Below are positions 1-5,292 of a stretch of DNA of 8,626 nt, in pieces (position 1 is the first letter of the stretch; each line of letters starts with the position of its first letter). The notes below the pieces were generated by a model. It was not told the DNA's origin. It did no database searches and saw only the letters and a list, made by a program, of their open reading frames with translations. Where the stretch lies: positions 1 through 8,626 of the forward strand of contig JAPHRL010000163.1 in the NCBI GenBank assembly GCA_026195755.1, given 5' to 3'. Source of the DNA: Kangiella sp. GTDB lineage: Bacteria; Pseudomonadota; Gammaproteobacteria; Enterobacterales; Kangiellaceae. The translations under genes and the position numbers were made by a program.

Positions 1-39
1 AATAAGTCGTTTGTAGATAAATATCCGGTGAATGATTAA
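1..39 (+). CDS. 3' end of upstream gene (partial), probably plsX
   Basis: The window opens in an open frame whose last 12 codons read NKSFVDKYPVND before a TAA at 37-39. Only 12 bases separate this stop from the fabH start, which fits translational coupling in one operon. In most gammaproteobacteria the gene directly before fabH is plsX, the acyl-ACP:phosphate acyltransferase that starts phospholipid synthesis. The visible tail has no diagnostic motif, so the identity rests on gene order alone. The frame itself is only modestly supported because it is so short. Confidence 0.5.
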   Translation, partial: NKSFVDKYPVND

Positions 40-51
40 AGGGTTGTAAGT

Positions 52-1014
52 GTGAAATATTCTAAAATTCTTGGTATGGGCAGCTACCTGCCAGAAAAAG
101 TTTTAACCAACGCCGATCTTGAAAAAATGGTCGATACCACTGACGCGTGGATCACAGACCGCACCGGTATTAAAAAACGCCATATTGCTGCTGATGATCA
201 GTCAGCTTCTGATTTGGGGGTCGAAGCGGCCAAGAAAGCCATCGCTAACTCTGGCATTGAAGCAAGCGATATTGACATGATTGTCGTCGGTACTGCCACG
301 CCAGATAAAATGTTCCCAAGCGTTGCCTGTTATATTGGGCACGCCTTAGGCATTGGTGGCGTACCAGCATTTGATATCACCACCGCCTGCCCGGGCTTTG
401 TTTATGGTTTAAGCATTGCTGACCAGTTCATCAAAACCGGTCATCGCAAAAACGTTCTAGTCGTCGGCACAGAAGTGTTATCGCGTCTGGTCAACTGGGA
501 TGACCGTTCAACATGCGTAATTTTCGGTGATGGTGCTGGCGCAGCTGTAGTCACAGCAAGTGAAGAGCCAGGTATCTTATCGACCCATATCCATGCAGAC
601 GGTGGTTATGGCGACCTCTTGTACTGTAATAATGGCCTAAGAGGGCAACTGGGCGAGTTCCCAGAGCCACAAATCGTTATGCGCGGCAATGAAGTCTTTA
701 AGGTTGCAGTGAAAACACTGAGCCAAATCGTCGATGAAACCCTCGCAGCCAACAATATGCAAAAAGAAGATATTGATTGGTTGATCCCTCATCAAGCAAA
801 CATCCGTATTATTCAAGCCACCGCCAAGAAGCTCGGCGCCTCAATGGATAAAGTCGTGGTGGCGGTTGATCGTCACGGCAATACATCCAGTGCCTCGATT
901 CCATTGGCCATGTGCGAAGCGATTGAAGATGGTCGTATAAAGCGCGGTGATGTGTGCTTGTTGGAGAGTTTTGGGGGTGGGTTTACGTGGGGCTCCGCCC
1001 TTATAAAATATTAG
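52..1014 (+). CDS. fabH: 3-oxoacyl-ACP synthase III (KAS III, FabH)
   Basis: This cytosolic enzyme condenses acetyl-CoA with malonyl-ACP to acetoacetyl-ACP, the first step of type II fatty-acid synthesis. The product is 320 residues, the usual length. The Cys-His-Asn catalytic triad is visible: Cys113 in TTACPGF, His247 in IPHQANIR and Asn277 in RHGNTSSAS. The N-terminal GMGSYLPEKVLTNADLEKMV and C-terminal FGGGFTWGSALIKY are family signatures. The start is GTG at 52. It lines up with the family N-terminus and has AAAGGG at 38-43 as a Shine-Dalgarno-like sequence. It sits 12 bases after the probable plsX stop. Downstream, fabD is 387 bases away, an unusually large gap that is filled with repeats. 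Identity is certain from family resemblance. Confidence 0.97.
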   Translation: MKYSKILGMGSYLPEKVLTNADLEKMVDTTDAWITDRTGIKKRHIAADDQSASDLGVEAAKKAIANSGIEASDIDMIVVGTATPDKMFPSVACYIGHALGIGGVPAFDITTACPGFVYGLSIADQFIKTGHRKNVLVVGTEVLSRLVNWDDRSTCVIFGDGAGAAVVTASEEPGILSTHIHADGGYGDLLYCNNGLRGQLGEFPEPQIVMRGNEVFKVAVKTLSQIVDETLAANNMQKEDIDWLIPHQANIRIIQATAKKLGASMDKVVVAVDRHGNTSSASIPLAMCEAIEDGRIKRGDVCLLESFGGGFTWGSALIKY

Positions 1015-1015
1015 G

Positions 1016-1140
1016 TTTGAAGCCATTATCGTCGATGATACTGCGTTATTTGCTGATTTAAAGCTCGTCATTTAAGAGCACTAAACTTCCTCACTTTAAA
1101 TCATCAAATGCCTTATCTCATCTTAGCTACTGGCTTCAAA
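1016..1140. repeat. Large imperfect inverted repeat (hairpin or MITE-like)
   Basis: The ends are a perfect 10-bp inverted pair, TTTGAAGCCA (1016-1025) and TGGCTTCAAA (1131-1140). The inner part pairs again: ATTTGCTGATTTAAAG (1048-1063) against CTTTAAATCATCAAAT (1094-1109) matches at 15 of 16 positions. The stretch between pairs only partly (a GATGA/TCATC block). About 30 bases remain as a loop, with a small GCTC/GAGC stem inside. No clear target-site duplication is visible at the borders. The left end begins 2 bases after the fabH stop, and no T-tract follows the right end, so it is not a standard intrinsic terminator. A miniature inverted-repeat element or a structured mRNA segment are both possible. 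Confidence 0.65.
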
Positions 1141-1157
1141 CTTTGGATGTCTCAGAA

Positions 1158-1179
1158 GTAGGGTGCGTCGTGACGCACC
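1158..1179 (+). repeat. REP-like palindrome with GTAG head (copy 1)
   Basis: GTAG (1158-1161) is followed directly by the perfect inverted pair GGTGCGTC (1162-1169) and GACGCACC (1172-1179) around GT. A GTAG or GGAG tetranucleotide 5' of a short GC-rich palindrome is the hallmark of REP sequences mobilised by RAYT transposases. The GC-rich block stands out from AT-rich surroundings. Whether it is repeated elsewhere in this genome cannot be seen from the window. Confidence 0.6.
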
Positions 1180-1206
1180 GCTCTAAGATTGTAAGGTAGT
1201 TCTTCA

Positions 1207-1289
1207 GGTCGGATATCCCCAAAGGGGAAAGGCGTAGCGACATTCGAACAACGGTGATTTTGTTATGCCCCTTTGCTTATCCAACCTAC
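1207..1289 (-). repeat. REP-like palindrome with GTAG head (copy 2, inverted)
   Basis: Read on the minus strand it starts with GTAG (1289-1286), then GGTTGGATAAGCAAAGGGG. The far arm on the plus strand, GGTCGGATATCCCCAAAGGGG trimmed to 1207-1227, matches this as an imperfect inverted repeat. The arms are therefore 1207-1227 and 1268-1286, with ~40 bases between them. It faces copy 1, so 1158-1289 reads GTAG…CTAC, the layout of a REP pair (REPIN or BIME). The GTAGGTTGGATAAGC style resembles dispersed intergenic repeats that I recall from several proteobacterial genomes. That resemblance is from memory and was not checked by a search. Confidence 0.55.
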
Positions 1290-1401
1290 AGAGGCTTATA
1301 AATAAATATTTAAGTCGTCTAAACACATAAATCGCTGCTGATTCTTTATGAGATTCAGCTTTAAATAAATCCGATAACCAATTGAATAAAAAGATTTAAT
1401 T

Positions 1402-2331
1402 ATGAGTAAAACAGCATTTATCTTTCCAGGTCAGGGTTCGCAGGCGGTTGGTATGCTTAGCGATATCGCTGACAAATATCCTATCATCGAGCACACTTTT
1501 GCTGAGGCTTCGGAAGCTTTGGGCTACGATCTTTGGCAGCTGGTGCAAAAGGATGAAGAGGGTAAGTTGAACCAGACCGAGTTCACTCAGCCAGCTTTGT
1601 TAACCGCTAGTGTTGCTTTGTGGCGTTTGTGGCAGCAGGAAGGCGGTACAAAACCGGCATTCCTGGCAGGTCACAGTTTGGGCGAATACAGTGCTTTGGT
1701 GGCTTCCGGCGTTATTGAATTAGGCGATGCCGTTAAGCTGGTCGAAGCTCGCGGTCAGTTTATGCAATTAGCCGTTCCTGCTGGTACCGGCAAAATGGCG
1801 GCTATCATTGGCTTGGATGATGAAAAGGTTCGTGATGCCTGTGCTGTTGCAGCACAAGACGAAGTGGTTGAGGCGGTTAATTACAACTCGCCCGGCCAGG
1901 TTGTCATCGCTGGTAGCGCTGCTGCAGTGGAACGCGCTATGGAAGCCTGTAAAACTGCTGGCGCTAAGCGTGCCTTACCGCTTCCTGTCAGTGTTCCTTC
2001 GCATTGTGCACTAATGCGTCCGGCGGCCGATAAGCTTGCTCACATGCTTGAAAGTATCAATATCAGTGCGCCGACCATTCCAGTGATCAACAACGTGGAT
2101 GTGGCTGTTGAAACCGATCCGAAAGCGATTAAAGATGCGTTGATTCGTCAGCTGTACAATCCTGTTCGTTGGACTGAGACGGTTCAAAAACTGAAATCAG
2201 AAGATGCTCTAAACTTATTCGAATGTGGTCCGGGCAATGTGTTGTGCGGTTTAGCCAAGCGTATTGACCGCGAGCTAAATGCTGCACCACTAGCCAGTTT
2301 AGACAAGTTTGAAGCAGCGCTTTCAGACTGA
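1402..2331 (+). CDS. fabD: Malonyl-CoA:ACP transacylase (FabD)
   Basis: This enzyme transfers malonate from CoA to AcpP, supplying the extender unit for FabH and FabF. It is 309 residues, the same size as the E. coli enzyme. The conserved residues fall at family-typical numbers: Gln11 in FPGQGSQ, the nucleophile Ser92 in GHSLGEYSA, Arg117 in EARGQFMQ, His201 in VPSHCALM and Gln250. The C-terminal ECGPGNVLCGLAKRI is also typical. The ATG start at 1402 gives the canonical SKTAFIFPGQGSQ beginning, although the Shine-Dalgarno (AAAAAGA) is weak. It is followed after 54 bases by fabG. Because of the long repeat-filled gap upstream, it may depend partly on a promoter in that gap. Confidence 0.97.
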   Translation: MSKTAFIFPGQGSQAVGMLSDIADKYPIIEHTFAEASEALGYDLWQLVQKDEEGKLNQTEFTQPALLTASVALWRLWQQEGGTKPAFLAGHSLGEYSALVASGVIELGDAVKLVEARGQFMQLAVPAGTGKMAAIIGLDDEKVRDACAVAAQDEVVEAVNYNSPGQVVIAGSAAAVERAMEACKTAGAKRALPLPVSVPSHCALMRPAADKLAHMLESINISAPTIPVINNVDVAVETDPKAIKDALIRQLYNPVRWTETVQKLKSEDALNLFECGPGNVLCGLAKRIDRELNAAPLASLDKFEAALSD

Positions 2332-2385
2332 TCGCAGAAATAAGTTTTGCTGACAAAACAGAATACATTAGAAAGGAAAGAGACC

Positions 2386-3132
2386 ATGAGTTTGAATGAC
2401 AAAATTGCTTTAGTAACTGGCGCCAGTCGTGGTATTGGTCAGGCTATTGCTCACCGTTTAGCCCAATCAGGAGCGACTGTTATTGGTACTGCAACCTCTG
2501 AAAGCGGTGCTGAAAAAATTACTGAGAACTTTAAAGCTGCCGGTTTAAATGGCACAGGCATGGCGCTTAACGTCACTGACCCAGAGAGCATTGAAAGCGT
2601 TTTAGACGCTATCAAAGGCGAACACGGACGTACTCCAGATATTCTGGTCAATAATGCTGGTATTACGCGCGATAATCTCCTTATGCGTATGAAGGACGAG
2701 GAGTGGGAGAGTATTCTGAATACCAACCTGACTTCAATTTTCCGCCTGTCAAAAGCCTGTTTGCGTAGCATGATGAAGTCAAAATGGGGCCGTATTATTA
2801 CTATCGGCTCTGTAGTTGGCACCATGGGTAATGCAGGACAAGCTAACTATTCAGCCGCTAAAGCTGGCTTGATTGGTTTCTCCAAATCATTGGCCCGCGA
2901 AGTAGGTTCGCGCGGTATTACGGTCAACGTGGTTGCTCCGGGCTTCATTGATACCGATATGACAAAAGCGCTTAATGATGACCAGAAACAAGCGATGTTT
3001 GACCAGATCCCTATGGCGCGCTTAGGTCAGCCAGAAGAGATTGCCAATGCCGTGAACTTCCTGGCTTCTGAAGAGTCAGGGTACATTACCGGCGAAACGA
3101 TTAACGTTAATGGCGGTATGCATATGGTTTAA
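2386..3132 (+). CDS. fabG: 3-oxoacyl-ACP reductase (FabG)
   Basis: This is the NADPH-dependent reductase of 3-ketoacyl-ACP, the first reduction in each elongation cycle, of the short-chain dehydrogenase family. The 248-residue product carries the cofactor-binding TGASRGIG (11-18) and NNAG (89-92). The catalytic tetrad is complete: Asn114, Ser142, Tyr155 and Lys159 (NYSAAK). PGFIDTDMT and the terminal GGMHMV are typical of FabG. The frame is open upstream to a TTG at 2347. ATG 2386 is chosen because AAAGGAAAG (2372-2380) sits just upstream and because it gives the family N-terminus MSLNDKIALVTG. A long inverted repeat overlaps its stop codon. Confidence 0.97.
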   Translation: MSLNDKIALVTGASRGIGQAIAHRLAQSGATVIGTATSESGAEKITENFKAAGLNGTGMALNVTDPESIESVLDAIKGEHGRTPDILVNNAGITRDNLLMRMKDEEWESILNTNLTSIFRLSKACLRSMMKSKWGRIITIGSVVGTMGNAGQANYSAAKAGLIGFSKSLAREVGSRGITVNVVAPGFIDTDMTKALNDDQKQAMFDQIPMARLGQPEEIANAVNFLASEESGYITGETINVNGGMHMV

Positions 3133-3187
3133 AGCGGTTACTTGAGTCAAAGCTTGTTTCGAGCATTGGCTATATAACAGCTTTAAA
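3128..3187. repeat. Inverted repeat at the 3' end of fabG
   Basis: TTTAAAGCGGTTA (3128-3140) and TAACAGCTTTAAA (3175-3187) pair at 12 of 13 positions around a 34-base loop. The left arm includes the fabG stop codon. No T-tract follows, so it does not look like an intrinsic terminator. As RNA it could protect the fabG 3' end or separate fabG and acpP messages. Confidence 0.45.
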
Positions 3188-3203
3188 TTAACAAACTGTC
3201 ATA

Positions 3204-3231
3204 TTAAAATAGCGACCAATTCTGCTATTAT
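3204..3231 (+). promoter_or_regulatory. Candidate upstream acpP promoter (extended -10)
   Basis: TGCTATTAT (3223-3231) is a full extended -10 (TGn plus TATTAT). A weak -35, TTAAAA (3204-3209), lies 16 bases upstream. The predicted start near 3238 leaves a leader of ~115 bases before acpP. This reading is from the sequence only. E. coli acpP is known to have its own promoter in addition to operon read-through, which makes a promoter here plausible. Confidence 0.4.
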
Positions 3232-3242
3232 GCAAAACTTGA

Positions 3243-3259
3243 TGCAGGTCTGACCTTTG
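3243..3259. promoter_or_regulatory. FadR-like operator candidate
   Basis: The odd-centred palindrome AGGTC-T-GACCT (3246-3256) contains GGTCnGACC, the core of the E. coli FadR operator. Against the consensus I recall (AGCTGGTCCGACnTGTT), 3243-3259 agrees at most positions. FadR is a known activator of the E. coli fabHDG operon and of fabA/fabB. Here the site lies just downstream of the extended -10 candidate and ~75 bases upstream of the acpP-proximal promoter candidate. Whether this organism has FadR cannot be seen in the window. Confidence 0.35.
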
Positions 3260-3275
3260 CTAAAAAAGTGAATTT

Positions 3276-3289
3276 AAACTTGCAAGTTT
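3276..3289. promoter_or_regulatory. Perfect 14-bp palindrome, possible operator
   Basis: AAACTTGCAAGTTT is a perfect even palindrome between the two acpP promoter candidates. Its AAAC…GTTT ends recall operators of TetR-type fatty-acid regulators such as PsrA, but the spacing of six bases is wider than the PsrA consensus I remember. No regulator is assigned. Confidence 0.35.
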
Positions 3290-3296
3290 GCTGGAG

Positions 3297-3326
3297 TTAA
3301 CTAAACTACCGTCGCAGTATAATACT
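3297..3326 (+). promoter_or_regulatory. Candidate proximal acpP promoter with palindrome on the -10
   Basis: A perfect TATAAT (3318-3323) lies 30 bases before the acpP start. A 4-of-6 -35, TTAACT (3297-3302), is 15 bases upstream, which is shorter than ideal. The -10 is embedded in the 13-base odd palindrome CAGTAT-A-ATACTG (3315-3327). A bound repressor could therefore occlude RNA polymerase, although a chance palindrome cannot be excluded. Confidence 0.4.
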
Positions 3327-3352
3327 GTGATATACAAGAGGATTTAAAACAG

Positions 3353-3592
3353 ATGAGTACTATCGAAGAACGCGTAAAAAACATCGTTGTTGAGCAATTA
3401 GGTGTTAAAGAAGAAGAAGTGACTGCTGAAGCTTCTTTTGTTGATGACTTAGGTGCGGATTCATTGGATACCGTTGAATTGGTTATGGCTCTTGAAGAAG
3501 AGTTCGATACTGAGATTCCAGACGAAGAAGCTGAGAAAATCAACACAGTACAAGCCGCTATTGACTACATTAAGGCGAATGTTGACGCGTAA
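3353..3592 (+). CDS. acpP: Acyl carrier protein (AcpP)
   Basis: This is the central carrier of all acyl intermediates in fatty-acid synthesis, handled by FabD, FabH, FabG and FabF. It is 79 residues and strongly acidic, as expected. The phosphopantetheine site is Ser37 in DDLGADSLDTVELVMALEEE, next to the conserved helix II contacted by partner enzymes. The ATG at 3353 gives the standard MSTIEERVKNIVVEQLGV beginning, and AAGAGGA (3336-3342) is a good Shine-Dalgarno. It is preceded by a 220-base region with two promoter candidates and followed by a strong terminator. Both facts fit expression well above that of its neighbours, as is usual for this abundant protein. Confidence 0.98.
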   Translation: MSTIEERVKNIVVEQLGVKEEEVTAEASFVDDLGADSLDTVELVMALEEEFDTEIPDEEAEKINTVQAAIDYIKANVDA

Positions 3593-3634
3593 TTTAACTC
3601 GTCTGCAATCTATTCGTAATAGTTAGCGAATGTA

Positions 3635-3676
3635 AAATGGGTAAAATACGAAAGTATTTTGCCCATTTGTGTTTTT
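3635..3676 (+). terminator. Intrinsic terminator/attenuator after acpP
   Basis: A 15-bp stem with a single U-G wobble joins 3635-3649 to 3654-3668 around the stable tetraloop GAAA (3650-3653). GTGTTTTT follows (3669-3676). It lies 42 bases after the acpP stop and well before fabF. It probably ends most acpP transcripts and lets only a fraction read into fabF. I see no convincing promoter between it and fabF. Confidence 0.8.
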
Positions 3677-3799
3677 ATAGCTTGAAAAAACTCTGGGCGA
3701 AATGAGCCCTATCTGTGGCTGAAGCAATGTTCTGTTGAAATAATGAAGCGTAAAGCTTTCGGCAGAGCTGATAACAAACCCTGACGTGAGGTGATTTCC

Positions 3800-5038
3800 T
3801 TGAGTAAACGTAGAGTTGTAGTTACCGGTTTAGGCATGTTAAGCCCGCTTGGTAACAACATCAAAGATTCCTGGGATGGTATTTTAGCATCGAAAAGTGG
3901 TGCCAATATGATCGAGGATTTTGATGCCAGCAATTTAAGTACCCGATTTGTCTGTTCAGTAAAAGACTTTGATGCTGAGCCAGTATTGGCCAAAAAAGAT
4001 GCACGTAAGATGGATATCTTTATCCAATATGGCATTGTAGCTGGTGCTCAGGCATGGGAAGACTCTGGTCTGGAAGTCACTGAACAAAATGCACATCGTA
4101 TCGGTGCCTGTGTTGGCGCCGGTATTGGTGGCATGACGACTATCGAAGAAACCAGTATTTTGAACCATGAGCGTGGGCCGCGCAAAATTTCTCCGTTCTT
4201 TATCCCGGGCTCCATTATCAATATGATTTCAGGCCATTTGTCGATCAAGTATGGTTTAAAAGGTCCTAATATTTCTATCGTTACTGCCTGTACCACTGGT
4301 GTGCATTCCATTGGTCATGCTGCGCGCATGATTGCTTATGGTGATGCTGATGCCATGTTAGCCGGCGGTGCCGAAAAAGGCTCAACCCCAGTTTCAATTG
4401 GTGGTTTCGCTGCCGCAAAAGCACTTTCTACCCGTAACGATGAGCCACATGCTGCTTCGCGTCCCTGGGACAAAGACCGCGATGGTTTTGTGATGGGTGA
4501 TGGCGCTGGGGTGATGGTGCTGGAAGACTACGAGCATGCCAAAGCACGCGGTGCAAAAATTTATGCCGAGGTGACAGGCTTTGGTATGAGTGCCGACGCT
4601 TTCCACATTACTTCACCGCCAGCTGATGGCGAAGGTGCGGCCAGCTCAATGCAAAACGCATTAAATGATGCAGGTCTAAATCCAGAAGACATTCAGTACA
4701 TTAATGCACACGGTACCTCAACACCAGCAGGCGACTTAGCTGAAACCAATGCGGTTAAAACCGTGTTTGGTGATGCCGCTCGCAAAGTGATGGTTAGCTC
4801 AACGAAATCTATGACCGGTCACTTGCTGGGTGCTGCAGGTGCTGTTGAAGCGATCTTCAGCATACTAGCGATTCAGGATCAGGTGGCACCGCCAACAGTG
4901 AACCTGGATAATCCTAGTGAAGGCTGTGATTTGGATTACGTCCCCCATACTGCACGCCAAGCTAACATTGAACATACCTTGTGTAACTCATTTGGCTTCG
5001 GTGGTACTAATGGCTCATTGGTGTTTAGTAAAATATAA
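3800..5038 (+). CDS. fabF: 3-oxoacyl-ACP synthase II (KAS II, FabF), TTG start
   Basis: This elongating condensing enzyme adds malonyl-ACP to growing acyl-ACP. From TTG 3800 it is 412 residues, close to the E. coli length. The Cys-His-His triad is Cys164 in VTACTTG, His304 in NAHGTSTPAGD and His341 in MTGHLLGAAGA, with Lys336 in STKSMTGH. The C-terminal NSFGFGGTNGSLVF is also conserved. The frame also permits GTG at 3791. TTG 3800 is preferred because it yields the family start SKRRVVVTGLGMLSP. In addition GAGGTGAT (3788-3795) is an eight-base match to the anti-Shine-Dalgarno at ideal distance, and the GTG lies inside it. It is separated from acpP by a terminator and followed by another. Confidence 0.96.
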   Translation: MSKRRVVVTGLGMLSPLGNNIKDSWDGILASKSGANMIEDFDASNLSTRFVCSVKDFDAEPVLAKKDARKMDIFIQYGIVAGAQAWEDSGLEVTEQNAHRIGACVGAGIGGMTTIEETSILNHERGPRKISPFFIPGSIINMISGHLSIKYGLKGPNISIVTACTTGVHSIGHAARMIAYGDADAMLAGGAEKGSTPVSIGGFAAAKALSTRNDEPHAASRPWDKDRDGFVMGDGAGVMVLEDYEHAKARGAKIYAEVTGFGMSADAFHITSPPADGEGAASSMQNALNDAGLNPEDIQYINAHGTSTPAGDLAETNAVKTVFGDAARKVMVSSTKSMTGHLLGAAGAVEAIFSILAIQDQVAPPTVNLDNPSEGCDLDYVPHTARQANIEHTLCNSFGFGGTNGSLVFSKI

Positions 5039-5076
5039 TCGCATAATCATTAAAAGACTAATAATAGAGCACAATG

Positions 5077-5099
5077 AAAGGCGGTTATCCGCCTTTTTT
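5077..5099 (+). terminator. Intrinsic terminator after fabF
   Basis: A perfect 8-bp stem, AAAGGCGG (5077-5084) and CCGCCTTT (5089-5096), closes a TTAT loop and runs into six Ts (5094-5099). It starts 38 bases after the fabF stop. It should end the fab transcript before the sel1 gene. Confidence 0.9.
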
Positions 5100-5111
5100 C
5101 TTATCTGTAAT

Positions 5112-5145
5112 TTATTGCTCAAGACGTATATGCCTAGAGCAATAA
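5112..5145. repeat. Inverted repeat upstream of the sel1 gene promoter
   Basis: TTATTGCTC (5112-5120) and GAGCAATAA (5137-5145) are perfect 9-bp arms. They extend to 11 of 12 matches (5112-5123 with 5134-5145) around a 10-base core. It lies between the fabF terminator and the predicted sel1 -35 box. No T-tract follows on either strand, so it is not an obvious terminator. An operator or a remnant of an insertion boundary are both possible. Confidence 0.5.
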
Positions 5146-5165
5146 CCTAAGAGACCTTAAGCTCT

Positions 5166-5194
5166 TTGTCATAAATTATTATATTGGGTATATT
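5166..5194 (+). promoter_or_regulatory. Sigma-70-type promoter for the sel1 gene
   Basis: TTGTCA (5166-5171, 5 of 6 to the -35 consensus) and TATATT (5189-5194, 5 of 6 to the -10) are separated by exactly 17 bases. Transcription would start near 5201, leaving a leader of ~90 bases. The leader can fold into an imperfect hairpin (5228-5240 with 5248-5259). This is the best-formed promoter in the window. Confidence 0.6.
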
Positions 5195-5292
5195 CTTTTA
5201 ATATTATATCTGGTGATATTTGTCTTTCTAATATTGAATGACTAAAACATTCCAATTAGATCGATGGTTAAATAAAAATATAGGGAATAATA

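Larger units (their letters stand above)
1015..1401. other. 387-base non-coding gap between fabH and fabD
   Basis: I find no convincing gene here. In order it contains a ~125-base imperfect inverted repeat (1016-1140), a GTAG-headed perfect 8-bp palindrome (1158-1179), a second REP-like palindrome on the opposite strand (1207-1289), and an AT-rich leader before fabD. The leader includes a small hairpin with arms 1337-1345 and 1351-1359 (one mismatch, 5-base loop). A weak promoter-like pair, TTGCTT (1273-1278) and TATAAA (1297-1302) 18 bases apart, has its -35 half inside the second palindrome. The fabD start at 1402 has only a weak AAAAAGA (1388-1394) upstream. In the standard cluster fabH and fabD are close together, so I infer the gap was enlarged by insertion of repeat elements. 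Confidence 0.75.

Noticed and set aside
1015..1401. A small gene or RNA gene in the fabH-fabD gap
   Set aside because: No frame with a start, ribosome site and plausible protein was found, and no tRNA- or rRNA-like sequence. The content is explained by repeats.
2451..2825. 124-residue open frame on the minus strand opposite fabG
   Set aside because: It lies wholly inside fabG, which has complete catalytic motifs. The minus-strand product has no recognisable domain and no promoter or ribosome site.
3695..3709. Small GGGC/GCCC hairpin before fabF
   Set aside because: Only 4 bp with a 7-base loop and no T-tract, so it is too weak to call.
3682..3715. Possible fabF promoter with TTGAAA as -35
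   Set aside because: No acceptable -10 lies at 15-19 bases; the nearest TATCTG is 22 bases away.
3709..4311. Minus-strand open frames overlapping the start of fabF
   Set aside because: They mirror the well-conserved fabF coding frame and show no family features.
4917..5150. 77-residue plus-strand frame running past the end of fabF
   Set aside because: It overlaps the conserved fabF C-terminus in another frame and runs through the fabF terminator, with no recognisable product.
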